The position numbers were made by a program, and so were the translations under genes. A DNA stretch of 64,000 nt from Paracoccus sp. (in: a-proteobacteria) (lineage in GTDB: Bacteria; Pseudomonadota; Alphaproteobacteria; Rhodobacterales; Rhodobacteraceae), in the NCBI GenBank assembly GCA_030538425.1, contig JAUNTZ010000004.1:1-64000 (forward strand), given 5' to 3'. Shown piece by piece: positions 53,951 through 62,238 of the stretch; positions within the stretch are counted from its first letter, which is position 1; every line of letters begins with the position of its first letter. The notes under the pieces are model-generated. The model did no database searches. It saw only the letters and a program-made list of their open reading frames with translations, and was not told the DNA's origin.

Positions 53951-54020
53951 GCTTTCTCTGACGCGGGTTGGATGCAGGCCGCGCGCGGCCTATCTTGGCG
54001 GCAACAGCGAAAGGCAGAAC

Positions 54021-55541
54021 ATGACCTCTGGCATCCATCATGTGACCGCGATCACCGCGGACGTTCAGCGCAATGTCGATTTCTATGCGGGCTTTCTGGG
54101 CCTGCGTCTGGTCAAGCAGACCGGCGGTTATGAGGACGGCGCGCAGCTTCATCTGTTTTATGGCGACGGGGCGGGCAGTCCCGGCTCATTGCTCAGCTTC
54201 CTGGTCTGGCAGGGCGGGGCGCGGGGGCGCACGGGTCTGGGCGTGGTCTCGGAAATCGCTCTGGCGGTGCCTGCCGCGCAGATCGGTGACTGGCTGATCC
54301 GCGCGATGAAGGCGGGGGTTGAGGCGACTGGCCCCGCGGCTGAGGGCGGCCATCCGGTCCTGCGCCTGCGCGACCCCGACGGTCTGATCATCAAGCTGAC
54401 CGGCGTTGATGCCGCGCCCACCGTCCCATGGGGCGAGGCGCCCGCCCGCATCCATTCCGTGACCGTGCTGAGCGATGAGGCCGAGGCCACCGCCCGCTTC
54501 ATCACCCGCTTCGGCTATCGCGAGACCGGGCGCGAGGGGCCGTTCATCCGCCTCTCCTCTGACCGTGATCAGGTTGAGATCCGGGCCTCCGCGGGCTTTG
54601 TTCCGGCAATTGCGGGGGCGGGCGTGGTCGATCATGTGGCCTTTCGCGCCACAGACGCGGATGCTGTGCGGCAGATGCGGCTTGATCTGCGCGACCATGA
54701 AGGCGTGACAAATGTCCATGACCGGCAATATTTCCTGTCGCTTTATGTCCGGGCGCCCGGCGGGCTCTTGGTGGAATATGCCACCGACGGGCCGGGTTTT
54801 GCGGTCGATGAGCCCGAAGATGCGCTTGGCCAGACGCTGATGTTTGCGCCCCATGACGCAGGCCGCGCCGATGATCTGCGCGTGATGCTGCCCCAGTTTG
54901 CCATGCCCGGCGATGAAAGGATGCCGATGCGTGACCTGCCCTTTATTCACCGATTTCATCACCCTGCTGAGCCTGACGGTTCGGTCATCGTCCTGCTGCA
55001 TGGCACTGGCGGGAATGAGGCCGACCTGATGCCGCTGGCTCATCGGCTGAACCCGCGCGCCACCCTTCTGGGCCTGCGCGGACGCTCAACCGAGGAAGGG
55101 ATCAACCGCTGGTTTCGCCGCTATAGCGCGGTCAGCTATGATCAGGCCGATATCCGCGCCGAGGCAGCGGCCTTCGCGGGTTTCATGGAGGAGGCGCAGC
55201 GGGCTTATGGGCTGGACGCGGCGCGGATCAGCTATCTGGGTTATTCCAACGGCGCAAACCTTCTGGGCGCGGTGATGCGGCTCCATCCCGGCACGGTGCG
55301 CCGCGCGATTCTGCTACGCGGGATCGAGGTTTTGGAGGACGCCCCCCGCGCCGATCTTTCGGGCCATGAGGTGCTGATGCTGTCGGGGCGTGACGATTAT
55401 TTCGGCGCCATGGCTCCCGCGCTTGAGACCGCTTTGCGCGAGGGTGGCGCGGAACTCGACGCGCGGATGCTCGAGGCCGGGCATGAGCTGTCGCCCGAGG
55501 ATACCGAGCAGGCGCAGGGCTGGCTGGCCGCGCGGGCTTAG
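54021..55541 (+). CDS. VOC dioxygenase-like / carboxylesterase fusion protein
   Basis: 506 residues in two modules. Residues 1-310 are a ring-cleaving dioxygenase of the vicinal oxygen chelate type (GIHHVTAITADVQRNVDFY, DGLIIKLTG, RIHSVTVLSDEAEATARF, VDHVAFRATDADAVRQM, GGLLVEYATDG with metal His and Glu). Residues 320-506 are an alpha/beta hydrolase (VIVLLHGTGGNEADLMPLA, oxyanion region; nucleophile Ser in YLGYSNGANLLGA; His in LEAGHELSPED). This joins in one chain what Bacillus encodes as MhqO/MhqA and MhqD, proteins of quinone and electrophile resistance. A GAAAGG lies 8 bases ahead of the ATG. Its stop overlaps the convergent DUF2125 gene. Confidence 0.85.
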   Translation: MTSGIHHVTAITADVQRNVDFYAGFLGLRLVKQTGGYEDGAQLHLFYGDGAGSPGSLLSFLVWQGGARGRTGLGVVSEIALAVPAAQIGDWLIRAMKAGVEATGPAAEGGHPVLRLRDPDGLIIKLTGVDAAPTVPWGEAPARIHSVTVLSDEAEATARFITRFGYRETGREGPFIRLSSDRDQVEIRASAGFVPAIAGAGVVDHVAFRATDADAVRQMRLDLRDHEGVTNVHDRQYFLSLYVRAPGGLLVEYATDGPGFAVDEPEDALGQTLMFAPHDAGRADDLRVMLPQFAMPGDERMPMRDLPFIHRFHHPAEPDGSVIVLLHGTGGNEADLMPLAHRLNPRATLLGLRGRSTEEGINRWFRRYSAVSYDQADIRAEAAAFAGFMEEAQRAYGLDAARISYLGYSNGANLLGAVMRLHPGTVRRAILLRGIEVLEDAPRADLSGHEVLMLSGRDDYFGAMAPALETALREGGAELDARMLEAGHELSPEDTEQAQGWLAARA

Positions 55542-56527
55542 TCCGCCAAAAGCACCGGCGCGGGGCCGAGCGTGACCGGGCCGATCTGGGTCTGGCCATC
55601 CTCAAAGCGCAGCGCGATGCGCATCTCGCCGGGTGCGGCGGGGGGCAGGCTGTCCTCCGCCGCGCCAAAGCTGGCCAGATTGTTCAGCCCGGCCACGACC
55701 GGCAGAACCATGCTTTGCGGCATCAGCCCCATCGCGGCGGCGGCTTCAAGAAAGCTTTGCGCATCGGTGGAATACAGCCCGAGCTGCCCCTCGGCCCGGC
55801 CCTCGGCGTCGGCGATGACCCGGCCCATCAGCCGCGCCGTGGCCGGGCCAAGGGTGAGCGTGACGCCCTGCGTTTCAATGCCGGTCAGCCGCGGCGTACT
55901 GGCGGATCCCGCGCCCGGCGCCTCGGTCAGCCAGACCCGCGCCGCGCCCGTCGCATCAAGCGCCGAAGGCAGGCCGATGCCGGTCAGCGCCTCAGGCGCA
56001 AGCCCCTGCATATCGAGGGTGACATCATAGGCGGCGTTGCTGCGGATCGGCGCTTGCAGCCCCGGCACGGCCAGCCGCGCGTGGGCCGACAGGCTCTCAA
56101 GCAGCGGTGCGCCAGCCAGAGCGACGCTCTGCGCGTCAAGCTGTGCCTCGCTTAACGCGCCGCGATTGGCGGGTGATAGCGCGGCAAAGCCCGTGCCTGC
56201 GCCGATGCTGACGGGCAGATCAAGACCGGCCTGCCGAATCACCATTTCGGGCGGCAGATCAAAGCTGAACGCATTGGGCCGCGTCACCGGCACGAACAGA
56301 TCAAGCGCAGGCGCGCTGATCCCGTCCGTGCCATCGCCCATCTCGACCCCGGTCAGGTGCAGGCCGAACCGGCCCGGCGCGCGCAGTGGCGCGACTGAGG
56401 CCGCATCAATGTCGGGGCTGGCCGCGATCTGTTCGCGGGCGCGGTTGCTCAGCCAGCTTTCGCCGCCCATCCAGCCGCCGACCGCCAGCAAAGCGACCAC
56501 CAGAACCGTTATCAACAATCCGCGCAT
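55538..56527 (-). CDS. DUF2125 domain-containing protein
   Basis: 329 residues. An N-terminal membrane anchor (GLLITVLVVALLAVGGWMGG) is followed by a periplasmic domain of the DUF2125 family, common in alphaproteobacteria and of unknown function. A GGGGGA site precedes both an in-frame GTG at 56530 and the adjacent ATG at 56527; ATG is preferred. Confidence 0.82.
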   Translation of the reverse strand: MRGLLITVLVVALLAVGGWMGGESWLSNRAREQIAASPDIDAASVAPLRAPGRFGLHLTGVEMGDGTDGISAPALDLFVPVTRPNAFSFDLPPEMVIRQAGLDLPVSIGAGTGFAALSPANRGALSEAQLDAQSVALAGAPLLESLSAHARLAVPGLQAPIRSNAAYDVTLDMQGLAPEALTGIGLPSALDATGAARVWLTEAPGAGSASTPRLTGIETQGVTLTLGPATARLMGRVIADAEGRAEGQLGLYSTDAQSFLEAAAAMGLMPQSMVLPVVAGLNNLASFGAAEDSLPPAAPGEMRIALRFEDGQTQIGPVTLGPAPVLLAD

Positions 56528-56609
56528 CACTAGTCCCCCGCCATCACACCCCTTGAAACGCGCATATCAAAGCGTAATTTGCCCCTCAGCGAAAGGGCAG
56601 AAGCACGAT

Positions 56610-57182
56610 ATGAACAAGAATGACGGCAACTGGGTCTTCGCCTATGGCTCACTTTTGTGGGATCCGGGCTTCGATATGGTTGAGCGGCAGGTTGCGCGGC
56701 TGGAGGGCTATGCGCGCAGCTTTTGCCTGCGCTCGGTCACCTATCGCGGCACGCCGGAGGCGCCGGGGCTTGTGCTGGGCCTTGACGCGGATGAGGCCGC
56801 GCATTGCACCGGGCTTGCAATGCGGGTTGAGGATGGGCCATGGCCCGAGGTGCTGGCCTATCTGCGCGAACGCGAGCTGACGACAAGCGCCTATCGTGAG
56901 GAAATCCTGCCGGTTGCGCTTGAGGACGGGCGCCATGTCCGCGCCGTGACCTATGTGATGCGCCGCGACCATCACCAATATGCGGGCGGGCTGCACCTGT
57001 CCGAACAGGCCCGGATCATCGCCACCGCGCAAGGCGGGCGCGGGCCGAATGCGGATTATCTGTTCAACACGGCGGCGCATCTGAACGGGATCGGGCTGGG
57101 CTGTCCGCAGATGGACGATCTGGCGGGGCAGGTCCGGGCGATCTTGGCGCAGGGGCAGGACGCGGGGCAGGGTGCGCAGTAG
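56610..57182 (+). CDS. Gamma-glutamylcyclotransferase (ChaC-like)
   Basis: 190 residues. The phosphate-binding loop WVFAYGSLLWDPGF at residues 8-21 and FCLRSVTYRGTPEAPGLVLGL match the ChaC/GGCT fold; the Glu in LTTSAYREEILPV is the likely catalytic residue. ChaC enzymes degrade glutathione to 5-oxoproline and Cys-Gly. The gene stands alone between DUF2125 and the MotA-like gene. Confidence 0.88.
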   Translation: MNKNDGNWVFAYGSLLWDPGFDMVERQVARLEGYARSFCLRSVTYRGTPEAPGLVLGLDADEAAHCTGLAMRVEDGPWPEVLAYLRERELTTSAYREEILPVALEDGRHVRAVTYVMRRDHHQYAGGLHLSEQARIIATAQGGRGPNADYLFNTAAHLNGIGLGCPQMDDLAGQVRAILAQGQDAGQGAQ

Positions 57183-57284
57183 CCTGCCGCAAGCCGTGCG
57201 ATTTTAACGAAAACAGCCGTTGGCACAGAGGGGCGGCTTGCCTAAGGTCGGGGCGACAGGTTCTTGCCCAGAGGGACGCCGCCC

Positions 57285-58937
57285 GTGACCGACGAGACCA
57301 GCACGCCACCCGAAGCCGAGCCCGCCACCCGCGAGGGTGCGACGCGCGAGGGCGCAACCCGAGGCAGGCTCTCGGCGCGGCGGATCGAGGCGCGGGCCGC
57401 GCAACAGCCGCGCTTCAGCCAGCCGGTGCGCCAGATCCTGCTGATGCTGATCGTGCTGGCTTTGGTCGCGGCGGGCGGCTGGTTTGCTTACGGGCGCATC
57501 TATTCGATCTTTGCCGCCAATCCGGTGCTGAACGGGATCATCCTTGGCGTGTTCGTGCTGGGCGTTCTGGCCTGTTTCTGGCAGGTCGCGCAGCTGATCC
57601 AGTCGGTGATCTGGATCGAGCGCTTTGCCGAGGCGCGCCGCAATGCCGCGGCCTCTGGCGTTGCCGCGCAGGGGCAGGGCGATGTCGTCCCGCCGCGCCT
57701 GCTGGGGCCTCTGGCCACGCTCTTGGGCGGGCGGGGACCGGCGGGGGGCGTGATCTCGACCGGCTCGGCGCGGTCGATCCTCGATTCGGTCGCGACCCGC
57801 ATTGATGAGGCGCGCGACATCACCCGCTATCTGTCCAACCTGCTGATTTTTCTTGGTCTTCTGGGGACGTTCTATGGCCTCGCCACGACCGTTCCGGCGG
57901 TGGTTGAGACGATCCGCGCGCTTGCCCCGCAAGAGGGGGAGACCGGGCTTGAGGTCTTTGAAAAGCTGATGTCCGGGCTTGAGGCGCAGTTGGGCGGGAT
58001 GGCCACGGCCTTTTCATCCTCGCTTCTGGGGCTTGCCGGGTCGCTTGTCGTGGGCCTGCTGGAGCTGTTCGTGACCCATGGCCAGAACCGCTTTTACCGT
58101 GAGCTTGAGGAATGGATGTCGTCCTTCACCCGCATCGGCCTTGGCGGGGATGAGGGCGACAAGCTGGATCAGGCGAGCCTTGCCGCCTTCCTTGACCGCA
58201 TGGCCGATCAGATGGCGGTCATGCAGGATTTCTATCTGGAACGCGACGAATTGCGCGAGGCGGAGGCTGCGGGCAATGACAGCCGCATCGCCGCGCTTGG
58301 CCATGACACCGCGCGGCTGGGTGCCTATCTGGCCGAGGATGCGCAGACCCGCGCCGCTGACCGCGCCCGCATGACGGACGCAATGGCCCAGCTGGCCGAG
58401 GGCCAGACCCGGCTTGTCGCCCTGGCCGAAGGCGCGGGCAATGATGAGGGCGGCGCGGTGCTGCGATCCATGGATGAGGCGTTGGGCCGGCTGGTCGCCC
58501 ATGCCGCGAATGAGGCCGACACCCATATGCGGCTGCGGTCCATGGACGAATCGCTGATCTATCTGGCCGCGCAGGCCGAGACCGCGCGCCCCGACGGTGA
58601 TGAGGAAAGCCGCGCGCTGCTGCGCTCGATCAACGCGTCGCTTGCCGCGCTGCAAGCCCCGCCCGCAGCCTTGCAGCCTGACCCGGAAAGCCGTGATCTG
58701 CTGCGCTCGATCGACGAAGGCATCGCCGCGCTTGCCGCTCATCGCGCGGCCGAGGTTGAGGCTTATGCGCAGGCCGATGACGGGGCCGAGGCGCGGATGC
58801 GGCTGCGGTCGATCGACGTGACGCTTGGCCGTCTGGTTGAGGAAATCGCCGCCTCGCGTCAGGATATGATGGCCGAGTTGCGCGGCGATATCGCGCATCT
58901 GACGAAATCGGTGCAACGACTGGGCGGAGGCGGCTGA
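57285..58937 (+). CDS. MotA/TolQ/ExbB-type proton channel protein with repeated C-terminal tail
   Basis: 550 residues. Membrane segments at about 40-65 and 75-97, then NLLIFLGLLGTFYGLATTVP and a fourth pair around TAFSSSLLGLAGSLVVGLLE, as in TolQ/MotA-type ion channels. The C-terminal half is a cytoplasmic helical tail with about five repeats of the pattern LRS(M/I)(D/N)xxLxxL at intervals of 30-35 residues. GTG at 57285 is chosen because GAGGGA lies eight bases ahead; a TTG further upstream is possible. The stop shares one base with the next gene. Context suggests a MotA/MotB-like stator pair. Confidence 0.82.
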   Translation: MTDETSTPPEAEPATREGATREGATRGRLSARRIEARAAQQPRFSQPVRQILLMLIVLALVAAGGWFAYGRIYSIFAANPVLNGIILGVFVLGVLACFWQVAQLIQSVIWIERFAEARRNAAASGVAAQGQGDVVPPRLLGPLATLLGGRGPAGGVISTGSARSILDSVATRIDEARDITRYLSNLLIFLGLLGTFYGLATTVPAVVETIRALAPQEGETGLEVFEKLMSGLEAQLGGMATAFSSSLLGLAGSLVVGLLELFVTHGQNRFYRELEEWMSSFTRIGLGGDEGDKLDQASLAAFLDRMADQMAVMQDFYLERDELREAEAAGNDSRIAALGHDTARLGAYLAEDAQTRAADRARMTDAMAQLAEGQTRLVALAEGAGNDEGGAVLRSMDEALGRLVAHAANEADTHMRLRSMDESLIYLAAQAETARPDGDEESRALLRSINASLAALQAPPAALQPDPESRDLLRSIDEGIAALAAHRAAEVEAYAQADDGAEARMRLRSIDVTLGRLVEEIAASRQDMMAELRGDIAHLTKSVQRLGGGG

Positions 58938-60457
58938 TGGCGCTTCACCGCGCGCGCTCGGCCAATCGCTTCAACTCGACCATCTGGCCGGGCTTTGTCG
59001 ATGCGATGACCGCGCTGCTCATGGTGCTGATGTTCGTGATCACGATTTTCATGGTCGTGCAATCGGTGCTGCGGGAACAGGTGGACGCGCAGGAAAGTCA
59101 GCTGGATCAGCTGGGCGAACAGATTGCCGGGCTGACCTCAACCCTTGCGGTGGCCGAGGGACAGCGCGATTCGCTTGGCGCGGATCTGGCGGCTGAGCAG
59201 GCGCGGGTGCGGGCTTTGGACGATGATCTGGGGCAGGCTTTGTCGCGGATCACCGGGTTTGAGGCGCAGGTCGCGGCGCTGATCGCCGCGCGTGATGCGG
59301 TTGCGGCGCAGGCGGGTGAGGCGGAGGCCGCGCTCTCTGCCGCGCGGGATGAGATCGACGCGCAGGCCGAAGAGGCCCGGCTGGCGGCGGCGCGTCGCGA
59401 GGCGCTAGAGGCTTTGCTGGCCGAGATCCGCGCTGAACAGGCGGAGACTGCGGAGGCGTTAGGTGAGGCGCAGGCCGGTCTGACGGAGGCCGAGGCCGCG
59501 CGTCTGGCCGATGCTGCGGCGGCCGAGGCATTGCGCGCGCGGTTGGAGGGGGCTGAGGCTGAGCTGACCGCCATGACCCTCTCGCTGGAGCAAAGCCGCC
59601 GTGAGGCTGAGGAAACCCTGACCTTGCTTGCCGCCGCTGAGGCTGCCCGCGCGGGGCTTGTCGCGGATGCCGAACAGCAACTCACGGAGGCTGAGCGGCA
59701 GGCGGGCCTTTTGGTCGCAGCGCAGGCGCAACTGGCTGATCAGGAACAACTTTCGAGTGAGGCGCAGCGCCGCGTGGCCCTGCTGAACGAACAGGTCTCG
59801 GCGCTCAATGCGCAGCTTGGCACGCTGCAATCGGTGCTGGCCGCGACTGAGGCCGACCGCGCCGCAGACGCGCTGCAACTGGACGATCTGGGCGCGCAGC
59901 TCAACGCGGCGCTCTTGCGCGCGACCCGTGAACAAGAGGCGCGGCTGGAGCTTGAAGAGGCCGAACGGACCCGGCTTGAACAAGAGGCCGCCGATCTGGC
60001 CCGCTATCGGTCCGAATTCTTCGGCAGGCTCAGCCAGATCCTTGAGGGGCGTGAGGGGGTGAATGTCGTGGGCGACCGCTTTGTTTTCTCCTCCGAGGTG
60101 CTGTTTGGCACCGGCGAGGCGGTGCTGTCCGATGCGGGCCGCGCGGGCATTGCGCAGGTGGCCTCGATGCTGCGCGATATCTCGGATGAGATCCCGCCAG
60201 AGATCGACTGGATCATCCGCGTCGATGGCCACACCGATAACGTGCCTTTGTCGGGGCAGGGGCGGTTTCGCGACAATTGGGAACTCTCGCAGGCGCGCGC
60301 CCTTGCGGTGGTGCGCTATCTGGTCGAGGATCAGGGCTTTCCCGCCGAACGCCTTGCCGCGACCGGCTTTGCCGAGTTCCGGCCCGTTGCCACCGGCAAC
60401 TCGCCTGAGGCGCGCGCGCAGAACCGGCGCATCGAACTCAAACTGACGGAGCGGTGA
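58937..60457 (+). CDS. OmpA/MotB-like peptidoglycan-binding protein with long coiled coil
   Basis: 506 residues. One N-terminal membrane helix (FVDAMTALLMVLMFVITIFM) with the Asp that in MotB/TolR carries protons. Residues about 50-360 are an almost pure Ala/Glu/Gln/Arg coiled coil. The C-terminal OmpA domain has DGHTDNVPLSGQGRFRDNWE and EARAQNRRIELKL for peptidoglycan binding. Partner of the upstream channel protein (TGATG overlap). It resembles the ZorAB motor layout, but no other Zorya gene is present. Confidence 0.85.
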   Translation: MALHRARSANRFNSTIWPGFVDAMTALLMVLMFVITIFMVVQSVLREQVDAQESQLDQLGEQIAGLTSTLAVAEGQRDSLGADLAAEQARVRALDDDLGQALSRITGFEAQVAALIAARDAVAAQAGEAEAALSAARDEIDAQAEEARLAAARREALEALLAEIRAEQAETAEALGEAQAGLTEAEAARLADAAAAEALRARLEGAEAELTAMTLSLEQSRREAEETLTLLAAAEAARAGLVADAEQQLTEAERQAGLLVAAQAQLADQEQLSSEAQRRVALLNEQVSALNAQLGTLQSVLAATEADRAADALQLDDLGAQLNAALLRATREQEARLELEEAERTRLEQEAADLARYRSEFFGRLSQILEGREGVNVVGDRFVFSSEVLFGTGEAVLSDAGRAGIAQVASMLRDISDEIPPEIDWIIRVDGHTDNVPLSGQGRFRDNWELSQARALAVVRYLVEDQGFPAERLAATGFAEFRPVATGNSPEARAQNRRIELKLTER

Positions 60458-61203
60458 TGACCGAATTTCTGGATACCCCATCAGGGCGGCGCATCGCCTA
60501 CGCGCAGCAGCCGGGCGGGGGACCGGGCGTGGTTTTCCTGGGCGGTTTCAAATCCGATATGCGCGGATCGAAGGCCGAATATCTGGCTGACTGGGCCGCG
60601 CGGACGGGCAGGGCCTTTCTTCGGTTCGACTATTCCGGCCATGGCGAAAGCGCGGGCGCTTTCGAGGATGGCGCGATCGGCGACTGGGCGGCGGATGCGA
60701 TGGCCGCGATCAGCGCGCTGACCCAGGGGCCGCAGATTCTGGTCGGCTCGTCCATGGGCGGCTGGATCTCGCTTTTGGTGGCGCGCGCCATGCCCGAACG
60801 GGTCGCCGCTCTGGTCGGTATCGCCGCCGCGCCGGATTTTACGAAAAACGGCTTCTGGGCAGGTTTCGACGCCGCTCAGCGCGCGGCTTTGCTGCGCGAT
60901 GGTCGGGTCGAACTGCCCTCGGAATATGACGATTCGCCCTATGTCATCACAAAACGGCTGATCGAGGACGGGGCGAGTCATCTGGTGCTGGAAAGCCCGC
61001 TTGCGCTGCCCTTTCCCGTGCGGCTGCTTTACGGGACGGCGGATGCCGATGTGCCGCTTGACTGGCAATTGCGGCTGATCGAGCACGCGACTTGCGGGGA
61101 TATGCGGCTGCATCTGGTCAAGGGCGCCGATCACCGTTTTTCCACGCCGGATTGTCTGGCGCTGATCGAACAGACGGTTGAGGACGCCCTTGCGCGTGCT
61201 TAG
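60457..61203 (+). CDS. Alpha/beta hydrolase
   Basis: 248 residues. Nucleophile Ser in LVGSSMGGWISL (G-x-S-x-G), a DYSGHGES block, acid Asp near GTADADVPL, and His in VKGADHRFS. Resembles ABHD10/BPHL-like thioesterases. ATG at 60457 overlaps the stop of the OmpA-domain gene (GTGATGA); an in-frame GTG one codon earlier is also possible. Confidence 0.85.
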   Translation: MTEFLDTPSGRRIAYAQQPGGGPGVVFLGGFKSDMRGSKAEYLADWAARTGRAFLRFDYSGHGESAGAFEDGAIGDWAADAMAAISALTQGPQILVGSSMGGWISLLVARAMPERVAALVGIAAAPDFTKNGFWAGFDAAQRAALLRDGRVELPSEYDDSPYVITKRLIEDGASHLVLESPLALPFPVRLLYGTADADVPLDWQLRLIEHATCGDMRLHLVKGADHRFSTPDCLALIEQTVEDALARA

Positions 61204-62143
61204 CCTGATCGCGGCGCTTGCGCTGATCGTCGCAGCCGTGATCCTGCTGCGACCCGCGCCGCGCTTTGCGCCGCAGCCGGTGATGCTGGAACAAGACCTC
61301 GACGCGATGCTGGCCGCGCAGGAACAGGGCATCGCGCCGGAACTGGCCGCGCGGATCATCTGGGCGGGCAGGCCCGATGTGCCGACCCCCGTCGCGATTG
61401 TCTATCTGCACGGCTTTTCCGCCAGCCCCGAGGAAATCCGCCCGGTCCCCGATCAGGTCGCGCAGGCGCTTGGCGCGAACCTCTATTTCGCGCGGCTGGG
61501 CGGTCACGGGCAGGGGGCCGCCGCGATGGGTGAGGCAAGCGTGGCGGGTTGGGCGCAGGATGTCGCGCAGGCGGTGGCGATGGGCCGGGCCTTGGGGGAA
61601 CGGGTGGTTGTGATCGGCACCTCGACCGGCGCGACCCTTGCCGCGCTTGCCGCCCGCGACCCGCAGATCGGTGGAGAGATCGACGCGGTGGTGATGCTGT
61701 CACCGAACTTTGCGCTGCAAAACCGCGCCGCGCCGCTGTTGACGCTTCCCCTTGCGCGGCACTGGTTGCCGCTCATCGCAGGGCGCGAGCGCTGTTTCGA
61801 GACCCGCAGCGACGATCACGCCCGGTTCTGGACGCCCTGCTACCCGACCCGCGCGCTGATCCCGATGGCTGAGCTCGTCCGCCTGTCGGCGCAAGGCGAT
61901 TATGCTGAGGCGACGCAACCCCTGCTGATCCTTGCCGATCCGCGCGACCGCGTTGTGGACCCGCAAGCCGCCCAGCCTGTCGCCGCGACATGGGGCGGGC
62001 CTGTCACCTTGACCGAGATCACCACGCCCGAGGGCGACGACCCCGACCACCACGTCATCGCGGGCCGGATCATGTCGCCGCAGAACACCCCCGCCATTAC
62101 GGCAGAAATCACCAACTGGCTGCGCGAGGTGCTGCGCCCCTGA
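61190..62143 (+). CDS. Alpha/beta hydrolase, membrane-anchored esterase-like
   Basis: About 317 residues. N-terminal anchor (VLSLIAALALIVAAVILL), then VAIVYLHGFSASPEEIRP, nucleophile Ser in VIGTSTGATLAAL, acid region ILADPRDRVVDP and a late His pair in DDPDHHVIAG. Probably an exported or periplasm-facing carboxylesterase. The start is uncertain: TTG at 61190 and GTG at 61196 are both in frame after GAGGA; it overlaps the end of the previous gene in either case. Confidence 0.8.
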   Translation: MRVLSLIAALALIVAAVILLRPAPRFAPQPVMLEQDLDAMLAAQEQGIAPELAARIIWAGRPDVPTPVAIVYLHGFSASPEEIRPVPDQVAQALGANLYFARLGGHGQGAAAMGEASVAGWAQDVAQAVAMGRALGERVVVIGTSTGATLAALAARDPQIGGEIDAVVMLSPNFALQNRAAPLLTLPLARHWLPLIAGRERCFETRSDDHARFWTPCYPTRALIPMAELVRLSAQGDYAEATQPLLILADPRDRVVDPQAAQPVAATWGGPVTLTEITTPEGDDPDHHVIAGRIMSPQNTPAITAEITNWLREVLRP

Positions 62144-62204
62144 ACGCAACAAGGCGCAGCCGAAGCCACGCCCTGTTTTCTCTTGTGCGCAAATACTCTG
62201 GGGT

Positions 62205-62221
62205 CCGGGGCAGCGCCCCGG
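62205..62221. terminator. GC-rich hairpin between the esterase gene and typA
   Basis: Perfect 7-bp stem CCGGGGC with GCCCCGG around AGC, at a convergent junction, but without a T tract. Possible shared terminator. Confidence 0.35.
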
Positions 62222-62238
62222 TCCTGACGCCGCCCGGC

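Noticed and set aside
57285-60457. Complete Zorya antiphage system
   Set aside because: Only the ZorA/ZorB-like motor layout is present; no ZorC, ZorD or ZorE-like gene is adjacent.
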